Positions 1 to 5,815 of a stretch of 10,205 bases of DNA are shown here, in pieces. The translations under genes and the position numbers were made by a program. The DNA comes from Clostridia bacterium. Its GTDB lineage: Bacteria; Bacillota; Clostridia; Oscillospirales; CAG-382. The stretch covers positions 1 through 10,205 of the forward strand of contig CAAEDF010000070.1 of NCBI GenBank assembly GCA_900754535.1, read 5' to 3'. Within the stretch, counting starts at the first letter, position 1. The number at the start of each line of letters is the position of its first letter. Under the pieces are notes generated by a model. The model was not told the origin of the DNA. It was given only the letters and a program-made list of their open reading frames with translations, and made no database searches.

Positions 1-303
1 ATGCCGGTATCTGTGTCGCCGATCCACCAGTTGCCATTGCTGCCGATATACGGAGTGAGGCCGTCGGCACCGTCCCGGCCGTCGGCACCGTCGGTACCTG
101 CGGCTTTGATGCCGGTATCTGTGTCGCCGATCCACCAGTTGCCGTTGCCGCCGATATACGGAGTAAGGCCGTCGGCGCCGTCCCGGCCGTCGGCACCGTC
201 CGTACCTGCGGCTTTGATGCCGGTATCTGTGTCGCCGATCCACCAGTTGCCATTGCTGCCGATATACGGAGTGAGGCCGTCGGCACCGTCCTGGCCGTCC
301 ACG
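1..303 (-). repeat. 108-bp tandem repeat, about 2.8 copies in window, coding 36 aa each
   Basis: ATGCCGGTATCTGTG recurs at plus-strand 1, 109 and 217, a period of exactly 108 bp that keeps the minus-strand reading frame. Each unit encodes PYIG-[SG]-NGNWWIGDTDTG followed by IKAAGTDGADGRDGADGL. Copies 1 and 3 share the same silent differences from copy 2 (ccattgctg versus ccgttgccg), which suggests recent duplication or gene conversion. The array continues past the left edge. It is a protein repeat, not a CRISPR array. Confidence 0.95.
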
Positions 304-1946
304 CCCGTGGCGTTCACATTAAGGGAAGTCCAAGTAGCTCCGTTATCGTAGGACACCTCCCACATATTGGTGTCGGCGTTGATGCGCAGCTGCGGAGTTA
401 TACCGTCTTTTCCGTCCTTGCCGTCTTCCCCGTCCGCACCGTCAGCGCCGTTCGCTCCCTGAAGGATGGAAAGGGCAATGAGATTGGACCAGGTCCCACC
501 GGTGTAGCGCCACTGGATATAACCGTCGGCTGCCTGAAGCTCCACCTCTCTGCCGTCCTGACCGTCGGCGCCGTCCTGGCCCTTGTCGCCGGTGAGATCG
601 TCAAAGGAAGCCAGATTGCGCCAGGCCTCTTCGCCCTCATCGGTGTACTTCCACTGGATATGGGTATCGGTGCTGCGCAGCTCTACCTGCCGGCTGTCCT
701 GGGTACCGGAGCCGATGGAGGGCATATCCAGCCCCATCAGCCCGCTGGCATAGTCGGTCCTGTAGTCGCCGTTATACTGCTCATTGAACACATACAGCCT
801 TGCACTGCTTGACGTTACGTCTGTTGGCAGCGTAAGGTTTATCATTCCGCTTGCGCCGTTCACTGTTCCGTCAAGCTGCAAAATGCGTCCGTAATGAGTG
901 ATGGCACCGTTGACCACTATAATGGCGGAAATATATTCATTGGGCCCCGTCTGTGCGTTGGAGTAGGAAAATGAGACCATGTTTTGGCTTACGTTTGTTA
1001 TCGCGCCGGAAACAGAAAAACTGCGGCTGCCGTCTAAAAGCGTCAGCTTCCATTCGTTGCCGTTATAATCGCCGACGGAACCCAAACCGCTGTCCATTCC
1101 TGCGGTGGATTTGCCGCCTGCGGCGGCAGAAGTGAAGAGGACAGAACTCAGATCCAAATTAAAAGCGGGACGAACCGTGGAAGGGGCGCTCACATAGGCT
1201 CCGAAATCATCCACGAAGCCGTTGTCATACACACGGGATACGTTGTAGGAGCGGAGGGCGGGAGAGCGCAGATACCAGTAGTCGGCCGTGCCGGCATCGC
1301 GCCTGCTGATATTGATTTTACCGCCGTCGGCAACATAGGCGGTATTGGTCGATATACGGCTGTTGTCATCGGCAAAATAACCGGTGTTCCTTGCTTCGTC
1401 AAGCGACAGGAGAAAGATCTTATCGACGGTGTTATTGCCGCCCTCTGTTCCGTAACGCGGGTTATCGTCGTTGACAACTTCTGTTTCCGCGATGGCCTCC
1501 TGCTCTCCGGCTGAAAACGCGGTATCCAAAAAATTGTCGTCGGAATAATCAATGGCTTCCTCTCCGTCACCCTTATTTGCGGCAAGACCGTTGAGCCAGC
1601 TGCGCATGGTGCTGGTTTCCCAAGTGACATCCTCGTTTTCCGTATGATATTCAAATACGTCAAGGTTCTGGTCGGAAATCAGGAACAGCTTACCGCTCTC
1701 ATTGGCAAGCACCCGCCATTTGACAGGGTCGGTGTTATATCCGCCGCTTCCGTTGCTGCTCTGCCGATAAGTACCGAAATAAATGTTATCCGCCTGTCCG
1801 CCGCCGATATTTGCGGCAGTTCCGCTGTCTGCAAGCTGGATTGCCTTTCCTGTGTCTGCTGCTGCCGCAAGCGTCACAACGGGCATAAGCCCCGCCGCAA
1901 GGCAAAGCACAAGGAACAGACTGATAATTTTGAATTTTGGTTTCAT
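1..1946 (-). CDS. Secreted DUF6273 / collagen-like repeat surface protein (N-terminal 648 codons; C-terminus beyond left edge)
   Basis: The frame is open without a stop from ATG 1946 to the left edge. AGGAGG at 1957-1962 sits 10 nt before the start. The N-terminus is a signal peptide (MKPKFK, a hydrophobic core, then an Ala-rich cleavage region near residues 27-30). Residues about 52-265 match the DUF6273 pattern: YFGTYRQS, VKWRVLANE, a WYLRSPA motif and VRPAFNLDLSSVLF near residue 258. A beta-rich segment follows (EWKLTLLDGSRSFSV ... YISAIIVVNGAITHYGRI ... YVFNEQYNGDYRTDYAS), as usual after DUF6273. Two W-rich modules (IQWKYT near 430, IQWRYT near 475) then lead into DG-rich collagen-like Gly-X-X segments and 36-residue repeats containing TPYIGSNGNWWIGDTDTG. 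Family knowledge suggests an extracellular, probably wall-bound protein; ligand and anchoring are unknown because the C-terminus is missing. The regulator at 2391-3593 is the nearest gene on the same strand. Confidence 0.92.
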   Translation of the reverse strand, partial: MKPKFKIISLFLVLCLAAGLMPVVTLAAAADTGKAIQLADSGTAANIGGGQADNIYFGTYRQSSNGSGGYNTDPVKWRVLANESGKLFLISDQNLDVFEYHTENEDVTWETSTMRSWLNGLAANKGDGEEAIDYSDDNFLDTAFSAGEQEAIAETEVVNDDNPRYGTEGGNNTVDKIFLLSLDEARNTGYFADDNSRISTNTAYVADGGKINISRRDAGTADYWYLRSPALRSYNVSRVYDNGFVDDFGAYVSAPSTVRPAFNLDLSSVLFTSAAAGGKSTAGMDSGLGSVGDYNGNEWKLTLLDGSRSFSVSGAITNVSQNMVSFSYSNAQTGPNEYISAIIVVNGAITHYGRILQLDGTVNGASGMINLTLPTDVTSSSARLYVFNEQYNGDYRTDYASGLMGLDMPSIGSGTQDSRQVELRSTDTHIQWKYTDEGEEAWRNLASFDDLTGDKGQDGADGQDGREVELQAADGYIQWRYTGGTWSNLIALSILQGANGADGADGEDGKDGKDGITPQLRINADTNMWEVSYDNGATWTSLNVNATGVDGQDGADGLTPYIGSNGNWWIGDTDTGIKAAGTDGADGRDGADGLTPYIGGNGNWWIGDTDTGIKAAGTDGADGRDGADGLTPYIGSNGNWWIGDTDTG

Positions 1947-1956
1947 GTTGCCAAGA

Positions 1957-1963
1957 CCTCCTC
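1957..1963 (-). promoter_or_regulatory. Ribosome binding site of the surface protein
   Basis: Minus-strand GAGGAGG ends 10 nt before ATG 1946. It fixes the start of the truncated surface protein, and the signal peptide begins exactly there. Confidence 0.85.
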
Positions 1964-2175
1964 ATGATATATATACATCAATTTATCCGTTTTTCCTTAC
2001 GATTCCACGGGGCATCACTGCCTTCCCCGGAACACCCCCCCTCATGAAAACGCGAGTGTGCCGAAACGCAAAAGGGCGCGGTGCGTCGGCGGAATGACCG
2101 CAGACGTATCGTGTCCCTTGATATGGCAATATAAAATTGTGCACGGGAGAAACAGGCGGGATGATACGGCTGTCT

Positions 2176-2211
2176 GTCCGGATGCGGCAAATATTGAATA
2201 TTTGTCCGGAC
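2176..2211. repeat. Nested inverted repeat in surface-protein leader
   Basis: An outer pair GTCCGGA (2176-2182) / TCCGGAC (2205-2211) encloses a perfect 17-bp palindrome, CAAATATTGAATATTTG (2188-2204). Five unpaired bases (2183-2187) lie on the left side only. It could be an operator for a dimeric regulator or an RNA hairpin in the leader. The sequence does not decide between them. Confidence 0.7.
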
Positions 2212-2303
2212 TGTCTTTGCAAAGCTTCATTTTACGCACCCGCTTTCTTTCCGGTAAGTCCCGTCACCTTCTTTTTGCGTTTCGTGCAAAAGAATACACT
2301 ATT

Positions 2304-2332
2304 ATTATATAGTGAAAAAGCCGGAAATTCCA
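2304..2332 (-). promoter_or_regulatory. Possible promoter for the surface protein
   Basis: On the minus strand TATAAT (plus 2304-2309) lies 17 bp from TGGAAT (plus 2327-2332), a poor -35 box matching consensus at 3 of 6 bases. The -10 is embedded in the inverted repeat CACTAT/ATAGTG (2297-2302 / 2309-2314), so a repressor or a sigma-factor helper could act here. No better minus-strand promoter is visible nearer the gene. Confidence 0.35.
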
Positions 2333-2333
2333 T

Positions 2334-2360
2334 CCCCCGTTTTACCCACTGAAACGGGGG
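2334..2360 (-). terminator. GC-rich hairpin downstream of the LuxR-type regulator
   Basis: CCCCCGTTT (2334-2342) and AAACGGGGG (2352-2360) form a perfect 9-bp stem with a 9-nt loop, about 30 nt past the regulator's stop codon on its own strand. The minus-strand continuation lacks a clear U-tract (ATGGAATTTCC), so this is at best a weak terminator or a 3'-end stabilising hairpin. Confidence 0.4.
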
Positions 2361-2367
2361 GGATATG

Positions 2368-2390
2368 AGGGCTCCTTTCTGCCCTTTTTT
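2368..2390 (+). terminator. Plus-strand terminator-like hairpin abutting the LuxR-type stop codon
   Basis: AGGGC (2368-2372), an 8-nt loop, GCCCT (2381-2385) and a T-run to 2390 read as an intrinsic terminator on the plus strand, with no T-run in the opposite sense. No plus-strand gene ends here. It may stop antisense transcription into the regulator or end an unrecognised small RNA from 1967-2367. Confidence 0.45.
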
Positions 2391-3593
2391 CTATCGAAGC
2401 ATATATTTTTTCAGGTCTTTTCGGGTCTCCACCCTAAGCTTTCTCATTGCCTCGGAGATGTGGTTCTTAACCGTATTTGCCGATATATTCAGGTGATTTG
2501 CTATCTCCTGAGTCGTCCAGCTGCGGGCTGCAAGCATGGCGATGGCGAATTCCGTTGTGGTCAGATCGTCCGCCACATCATGCCCGGTAATGGGATTATG
2601 AACTCTACGCCAACCGGAAGAGAACCGATAGGTGATGTCAATGATCCTTTTGAAATCTTCCGGCCATTTTGACTTGATGGTCGCCTCCAGCATGGCGCCC
2701 AAAAGCCCGTGGTGTTCCCCGAAGCCCTCGATAAGATCATCCGGCCGGGCAATCTCCCACGCCGTCAGAAGATGGGTCTGTGCACGGTCCGGCTGCTTTA
2801 AGCTCATATAGTCCATTACCGCCACCAAATGCAGATAGATAGCGTAGATCGGGTAAGCGTCTGCACCCATGGCAAGGGTGGCTTCCACAATTCCGGCGCT
2901 TTGCCCGTATTCCTCTTTCAGATATAGATAGTGTGCCAGCACATACAGCGCAAACGCACGGATCCCCGGCGGCAGCAGCGGCAGAAATGTTTCCATGGGC
3001 GGCATTTCCTCCGGCAGGGGAAGGTGCAGCAAAACCGCTGCCGCAAACGCCGCAAAGGATTCTATCGCACGAACCGGCGGGGCGGTTTTTCTGTTGGCGG
3101 CCAGCGTATTTTGAATTTCCTGTAAAGCGTGGCGGGCATGATCGATCCTTCCCACGGTCAGGCAGGAATAAGCAAAAATCCAGCAGGCGGAAAGCCGGAT
3201 TGCTTCGTCCGTTGAGGTAAGATAGACTTCCGTATCCTGCATGGCCTTTTCCGCCTGTCCGCTGAAATAGCGGTACTCTGCCATGGCAATGTCCTTTTTC
3301 GGGCCTGCTTTCATTTTCTCTATCGTTTCCATGCAGTGCCCCGGCTCAAACCGTGTATTCAGCAGAGGCATAAAGCCGGGAAACAATTCCGGCGCATTCG
3401 GCGGTTTATGGGATACGGACTGATTTTTTCGTTTGCGGGGATCACCGGGTTTGTCTGCATCGGCGGGAATAACCCAGGCTTTCCCGATCTTCTCCGCGCC
3501 GGGGATGCGTCCCTCGGAACAGTATTGGTTGATCCGGCGCTCCGACACGCCCCATTTTTCCGCCGCCTCTCGAACGGATAAATAACGTCCCAT
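2391..3593 (-). CDS. Transcriptional regulator with N-terminal excisionase-like HTH and C-terminal LuxR-type HTH
   Basis: The 400-aa start is ATG 3593, with GGGAG (3601-3605) 7 nt upstream. The frame stays open to an ATG at 3674, but that start lies upstream of this gene's own -35/-10 elements, so it is unlikely. Residues 4-46 (YLSVREAAEKWGVSERRINQ, then GRIPGAEKIGKAWVIP) are the compact HTH seen in excisionase/MerR-like DNA-binding proteins. Residues about 60-335 are helical and TPR-like, probably for sensing or dimerisation. Residues 343-400 (LTTTEFAIAMLAARSWTTQE, then IANHLNISANTVKNHI) form a LuxR/GerE HTH. No receiver domain, ATPase Walker motif or membrane segment is seen, so it should be a cytoplasmic one-component regulator. 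Its neighbour on the same strand is the surface protein, a plausible but unproven target. The signal is unknown. Confidence 0.9.
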   Translation of the reverse strand: MGRYLSVREAAEKWGVSERRINQYCSEGRIPGAEKIGKAWVIPADADKPGDPRKRKNQSVSHKPPNAPELFPGFMPLLNTRFEPGHCMETIEKMKAGPKKDIAMAEYRYFSGQAEKAMQDTEVYLTSTDEAIRLSACWIFAYSCLTVGRIDHARHALQEIQNTLAANRKTAPPVRAIESFAAFAAAVLLHLPLPEEMPPMETFLPLLPPGIRAFALYVLAHYLYLKEEYGQSAGIVEATLAMGADAYPIYAIYLHLVAVMDYMSLKQPDRAQTHLLTAWEIARPDDLIEGFGEHHGLLGAMLEATIKSKWPEDFKRIIDITYRFSSGWRRVHNPITGHDVADDLTTTEFAIAMLAARSWTTQEIANHLNISANTVKNHISEAMRKLRVETRKDLKKYMLR

Positions 3594-3636
3594 GTCATAT
3601 CTCCCGTATAAGAATCGCCTTTGTTGGTGTGTAATT

Positions 3637-3665
3637 ATTATATACGAATTCCCGCAGAGTTTCAA
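3637..3665 (-). promoter_or_regulatory. Sigma-A promoter of the LuxR-type regulator
   Basis: Minus-strand TTGAAA (plus 3660-3665), 17 bp, TATAAT (plus 3637-3642). Transcription would start near 3630, about 37 nt before ATG 3593. The promoter lies downstream of the alternative start at 3674, which supports the shorter protein. Confidence 0.8.
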
Positions 3666-3867
3666 GTCGTACAAGCCGGAGAAAAAGTCAACATAAAATT
3701 CAGATGTAATACATATGACAAAAAAGCACTTTTAAGGCCGATTATGAAAAAAGGCAAACATCCGGGCCCGATTATCTCATCCGTAACGCGACGGCAGCTG
3801 TATTTCGTATGCCTGTAAGGAATGCCCGGGACCCCTGAACGCAACACAATACTTTTTCCGCTCCTGC

Positions 3868-4023
3868 TGCCCTTATTATAATGGCTTAATTGAAAGTTTG
3901 GAGCCGTACCGAACCAAGTACCGCTCTGAAAAAGAACTCAAAACGGCAGCAGATATTTATATGCAATTCCATAACGGCAAAAGACCTCACGGAAACAGTC
4001 AATACGGGACACCGGCAGGATAG
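3868..4023 (+). pseudogene. Remnant of an IS3-family (IS150-type) transposase, C-terminal end
   Basis: The plus frame from 3868 reads CPYYNGLIES, EPYRTKYRSEKELKTAADIY, MQFHNGKRPHGNSQYGTPAG, then TAG (4021-4023). It matches the end of IS3-family DDE integrase domains: the (Y/S)PYDNAxxES segment with the catalytic Glu, the RTKYRSEKEL helix, and the final YNxKRPHxxLxYxTP motif. The usual FFxxLKxE stretch after the ES pair is missing, about seven residues, so the copy carries an internal deletion. The two catalytic Asp regions and the upstream orfA are absent. After TAG the same frame reads EAEYCRKHEALPENTDQTPE, which resembles a transposase tail, so the TAG may be a nonsense mutation and the remnant may run to about 4080. 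It should be inactive. Confidence 0.75.
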
Positions 4024-4202
4024 GAGGCGGAATATTGCCGAAAACATGAGGCCTTGCCGGAAAATACGGATCAGACGCCGGAGCTCGGGCCTCCCCGTCT
4101 TGTCAGGCTGCTTTCCGGCTTCGGACGGTTTGCGTTTTGCCGCCCGATTAAAAAAGTCATGGCTATCATCCCGTCTGCCCGCTTAAATATGAGATTTACA
4201 AC

Positions 4203-4254
4203 AAAAAAACACCATTGCTGTCCAAACCTTAGGGATTTGAATTCCAACGGTGTT
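4203..4254 (-). terminator. Terminator-like hairpin, minus strand
   Basis: AACACCATTG (4208-4217) and CAACGGTGTT (4245-4254) pair over 10 bp with one G-U on the minus-strand RNA, followed on the minus strand by seven T. The loop is long (27 nt). It could end the XRE transcript about 265 nt past its stop. Because it follows the transposase remnant, it could instead be a relic of the insertion-sequence end. Confidence 0.5.
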
Positions 4255-4282
4255 TTCATTTGTAAAAACGGATCGAAAAATG

Positions 4283-4306
4283 CCGGGCTTTGGCGAGTGC
4301 GCCCGG
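4283..4306. repeat. Inverted repeat CCGGGC/GCCCGG
   Basis: CCGGGC (4283-4288) and GCCCGG (4301-4306) form a 6-bp GC stem with a 12-nt loop. On the minus strand it is followed by CATTTTTCG, which makes a second possible weak terminator for the XRE transcript. Confidence 0.5.
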
Positions 4307-4407
4307 ATCCGGGGATAAGAAAGGGCGCAGAGCGCGACCTGACTACAGGCCCCTGCCTGTCCAAAGACCGTGAAAATGTATTTTCGGCACATGGATTATC
4401 CCCGGAT
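4307..4407. repeat. 101-bp element bounded by perfect 12-bp inverted repeats
   Basis: ATCCGGGGATAA (4307-4318) is the exact reverse complement of TTATCCCCGGAT (4396-4407). The 77-bp interior holds a perfect hairpin ACAGGC-CCCT-GCCTGT (4345-4360), a GCGC-AGA-GCGC hairpin (4325-4335) and an AAAAT/ATTTT pair near 4371-4384. This fits a multi-branched RNA or a small MITE-like element. No target-site duplication is evident, and the strand cannot be assigned. Confidence 0.7.
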
Positions 4408-4445
4408 GTCCGGCGGGTGCGGTTCGGATACGGAATATTTTTGCC

Positions 4446-4498
4446 GATACGTCTCTCCCGTCAATACGGATTGTTTTTGAAGCAACGGGAGCCGTATG
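4446..4498. repeat. Bulged inverted repeat just downstream of the XRE stop codon
   Basis: ATACG-TCT-CTCCCGT on the left pairs with ACGGGAG-C-CGTAT on the right: a 7-bp inner and a 5-bp outer stem with a small internal loop and a 23-nt hairpin loop. It begins about 20 nt past the stop codon on the minus strand. No U-tract follows, so it is more likely a 3'-UTR structure than a terminator. Confidence 0.55.
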
Positions 4499-4518
4499 CG
4501 GTCTGCGGCTTTTTCAAA

Positions 4519-5763
4519 TCAAAAATGTATAAAATCAAAATCCGAAAAATCACATTCCATGTTTTCTACCGTAACAAACTCCTTGAGAAGTTTTATCAAA
4601 TCACAGATGCCTACTCTGGTATCCTCCATAAATTGATTCTGTCCTTCAAAACTGCCGTAGTATTCATCACAGCTTATGGGATAGCCGTCGGAAAAAACAG
4701 CCGGGTCTATATACCCTGTTGCCGCTCTCAGGCTCTCGCCCGTGTCTCTGAAATATTTGGAGGACAGATATTCATATTTTTTATTATATCCGCCTCTCAT
4801 ACGTATATAAAAATTGTGGCTTAATGTCTGATCAAGCGGACAGTGAAGGCAAAATTCCACCATATTGCTGTCGCTCCAATATGAAATTGAAAAATACTCA
4901 TTGTTATATCCGCCGTATTTTGCGGCAGGCTGCTGGTAAATGCAGTAATCGCCGTTCAGCTCACCCTTTTCTATTGCAAAATCCCTGCAGTATGAAAACA
5001 AATCAAACGGCGCTTCACTGTTATCGGAAGTGGTGTTTTCGCTCTCATCCGAAGAAGAGCCGGATTGAGGATCGGATTCGTCGGATGAGGCGGGCCCGGA
5101 ATTATCCTGGCTGTTATCGGAGGCGGAGCTTTCGCTCTCGTCCGGAGAAGAGCCGGATTGAGGGTCGGATTCGTCGGATGAAGCAGGCCCGGAATTATCC
5201 TGGTTGTTATCGGACGTTGAATTTTCGCTCTCGTCCGGGGAAGAGCCGGACTGAGGGTCGGATTCGTCGGATGAAGCGGATTCGCCGGATTCGTCGGATG
5301 CTTCGGATGAAGTAAGACCGGGATTGCCCCGGCTGTTTTCGTCCGGCAAGCTGTTGGCATATGAAGCATCGGATTGGATAACGGAATGGCTTTCGGCATC
5401 GCTATCCGAATCATCTTTGACCGGACTGCCGTTTCCGGAGGGCAGAAGCAGTATAATAACGCATATTATAACGGCGATTATGATACCGATCAGCACAAAC
5501 CACGGCGTTTTGTTCTTTTTGTTTTTTGCCGAACCAACGGAAGCTTCGTTCTGCGTTGTATTTATGTTTTCGGTGTTCCCCAGAAGCTCATCGTAAGAAA
5601 TGTTGAAGATTCTTGACAGAGCAATGATATTGTCGATTGTCGGCTGCGTCTGTCCGGTCTCCCAGAAACTGACGCTTTGCCTTGAAACACCGATTTTTTC
5701 TGCCAGCTCATCCTGAGATAAATTGTTTTTCTTTCGATAACTTCTGATATTATCGGATAACAT
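4519..5763 (-). CDS. Membrane-tethered XRE-family regulator with Ser/Asp-rich stalk and extracellular domain
   Basis: 414 aa; ATG 5763 has AAGGAG 7 nt upstream (around 5771-5776). Residues 1-62 are a canonical XRE/Cro-C1 HTH (NLSQDELAEKIGVSRQSVSF, then WETGQTQPT). Residues 87-107 are one strongly hydrophobic transmembrane helix preceded by KNKKNK, which fixes the N-terminus inside the cell by the positive-inside rule. Residues 115-250 are Ser/Asp/Glu-rich and contain three 31-residue repeats starting at A163, A194 and A225. Residues 251-414 are a globular Tyr/Cys-rich domain with seven Cys (259, 274, 305, 308, 365, 387, 404) that I do not recognise. The layout implies a one-component transmembrane regulator: DNA-binding inside, sensor outside. 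XRE-TM proteins are common in Firmicutes; the repeat stalk and this C-terminal domain are less usual. The gene is monocistronic, and self-regulation is suggested by the inverted repeat at its promoter. Confidence 0.92.
   Translation of the reverse strand: MLSDNIRSYRKKNNLSQDELAEKIGVSRQSVSFWETGQTQPTIDNIIALSRIFNISYDELLGNTENINTTQNEASVGSAKNKKNKTPWFVLIGIIIAVIICVIILLLPSGNGSPVKDDSDSDAESHSVIQSDASYANSLPDENSRGNPGLTSSEASDESGESASSDESDPQSGSSPDESENSTSDNNQDNSGPASSDESDPQSGSSPDESESSASDNSQDNSGPASSDESDPQSGSSSDESENTTSDNSEAPFDLFSYCRDFAIEKGELNGDYCIYQQPAAKYGGYNNEYFSISYWSDSNMVEFCLHCPLDQTLSHNFYIRMRGGYNKKYEYLSSKYFRDTGESLRAATGYIDPAVFSDGYPISCDEYYGSFEGQNQFMEDTRVGICDLIKLLKEFVTVENMECDFSDFDFIHF
5014..5277 (-). repeat. 93-bp tandem repeat coding the Ser/Asp stalk
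   Basis: The marker agagccgga recurs at 5056, 5149 and 5242, exactly 93 bp apart (31 codons). Two units are complete (5185-5277 and 5092-5184); the third is shortened (5014-5091). Each encodes ASSDESDPQSGSS, then a DES(E)-rich part, then DNSGP. The DNA-level similarity is high, so copy number may vary between strains. Confidence 0.92.
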
Positions 5764-5786
5764 ACTGCCACTCCTTTTTTGAATTT

Positions 5787-5815
5787 ATTATAAAAAATTT
5801 TGGTCTTGCATTCAA
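5787..5815 (-). promoter_or_regulatory. Promoter of the XRE membrane regulator
   Basis: Minus-strand TTGAAT (plus 5810-5815), 17 bp, TATAAT (plus 5787-5792). Predicted start of transcription is near 5780, giving a very short leader that just includes the ribosome binding site. Confidence 0.78.

Larger units (their letters stand above)
1967..2390. other. Intergenic / leader region between regulator and surface protein
   Basis: No credible gene is visible. Short frames on both strands lack ribosome binding sites and recognisable motifs. The region carries a possible minus-strand promoter (2304-2332), a long imperfect palindrome (2176-2211), two hairpins beside the regulator's stop codon (2334-2390) and two 7-bp homopolymers: C7 at 2035-2041, which is G7 in the surface-protein leader, and G7 at 2356-2362. 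If transcription starts near 2296 the leader is about 350 nt, long enough for RNA-level control. I compared it by eye with the cyclic-di-GMP and cobalamin riboswitch cores and saw no match. Confidence 0.6.
3666..4518. other. 850-bp non-coding region with IS remnant and inverted repeats
   Basis: No intact gene is supported. The plus-strand frame open from 4054 to 4824 runs deep into the antisense of the XRE gene and has no ribosome binding site; its first codons are in frame with the transposase remnant. Identifiable contents are that remnant (3868-4023), a terminator-like hairpin (4203-4254) and a group of inverted repeats (4283-4498). Nothing recognisable lies in 3666-3867. Confidence 0.65.

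Noticed and set aside
1..351. Plus-strand open frame with 36-residue repeats (PVSVSPIHQLP type)
   Set aside because: It is the antisense of the collagen-like repeat array. The minus frame continues to a signal peptide and a strong ribosome binding site at 1946, so the minus strand is the coding one.
3594..3674. Longer N-terminus for the LuxR-type regulator, starting at ATG 3674
   Set aside because: That start lies upstream of the -35/-10 (3637-3665) and has no ribosome binding site. The ATG at 3593 has GGGAG at the right distance.
4219..4243. T-loop-like TTCAAATCC on the minus strand, hinting at a tRNA
   Set aside because: No acceptor, D or anticodon arms surround it; it is the loop of the terminator-like hairpin.
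4054..4824. 256-codon plus-strand open frame
   Set aside because: It crosses non-coding DNA with inverted repeats, then runs antisense through the C-terminal coding part of the XRE gene. It has no ribosome binding site or recognisable domain. Only its first codons make sense, as the tail of the transposase remnant.
5014..5277. CRISPR-like periodicity (93 bp here, 108 bp at 1-303)
   Set aside because: Whole units repeat, with no unique spacers, in frame within coding sequence. They are protein tandem repeats.
4824..5414. Arg-rich plus frame and Pro/Thr-rich minus frame over the stalk repeats
   Set aside because: Both are shadows of the 93-bp Ser/Asp repeat array in the XRE gene; low-complexity repeats keep the other frames open.
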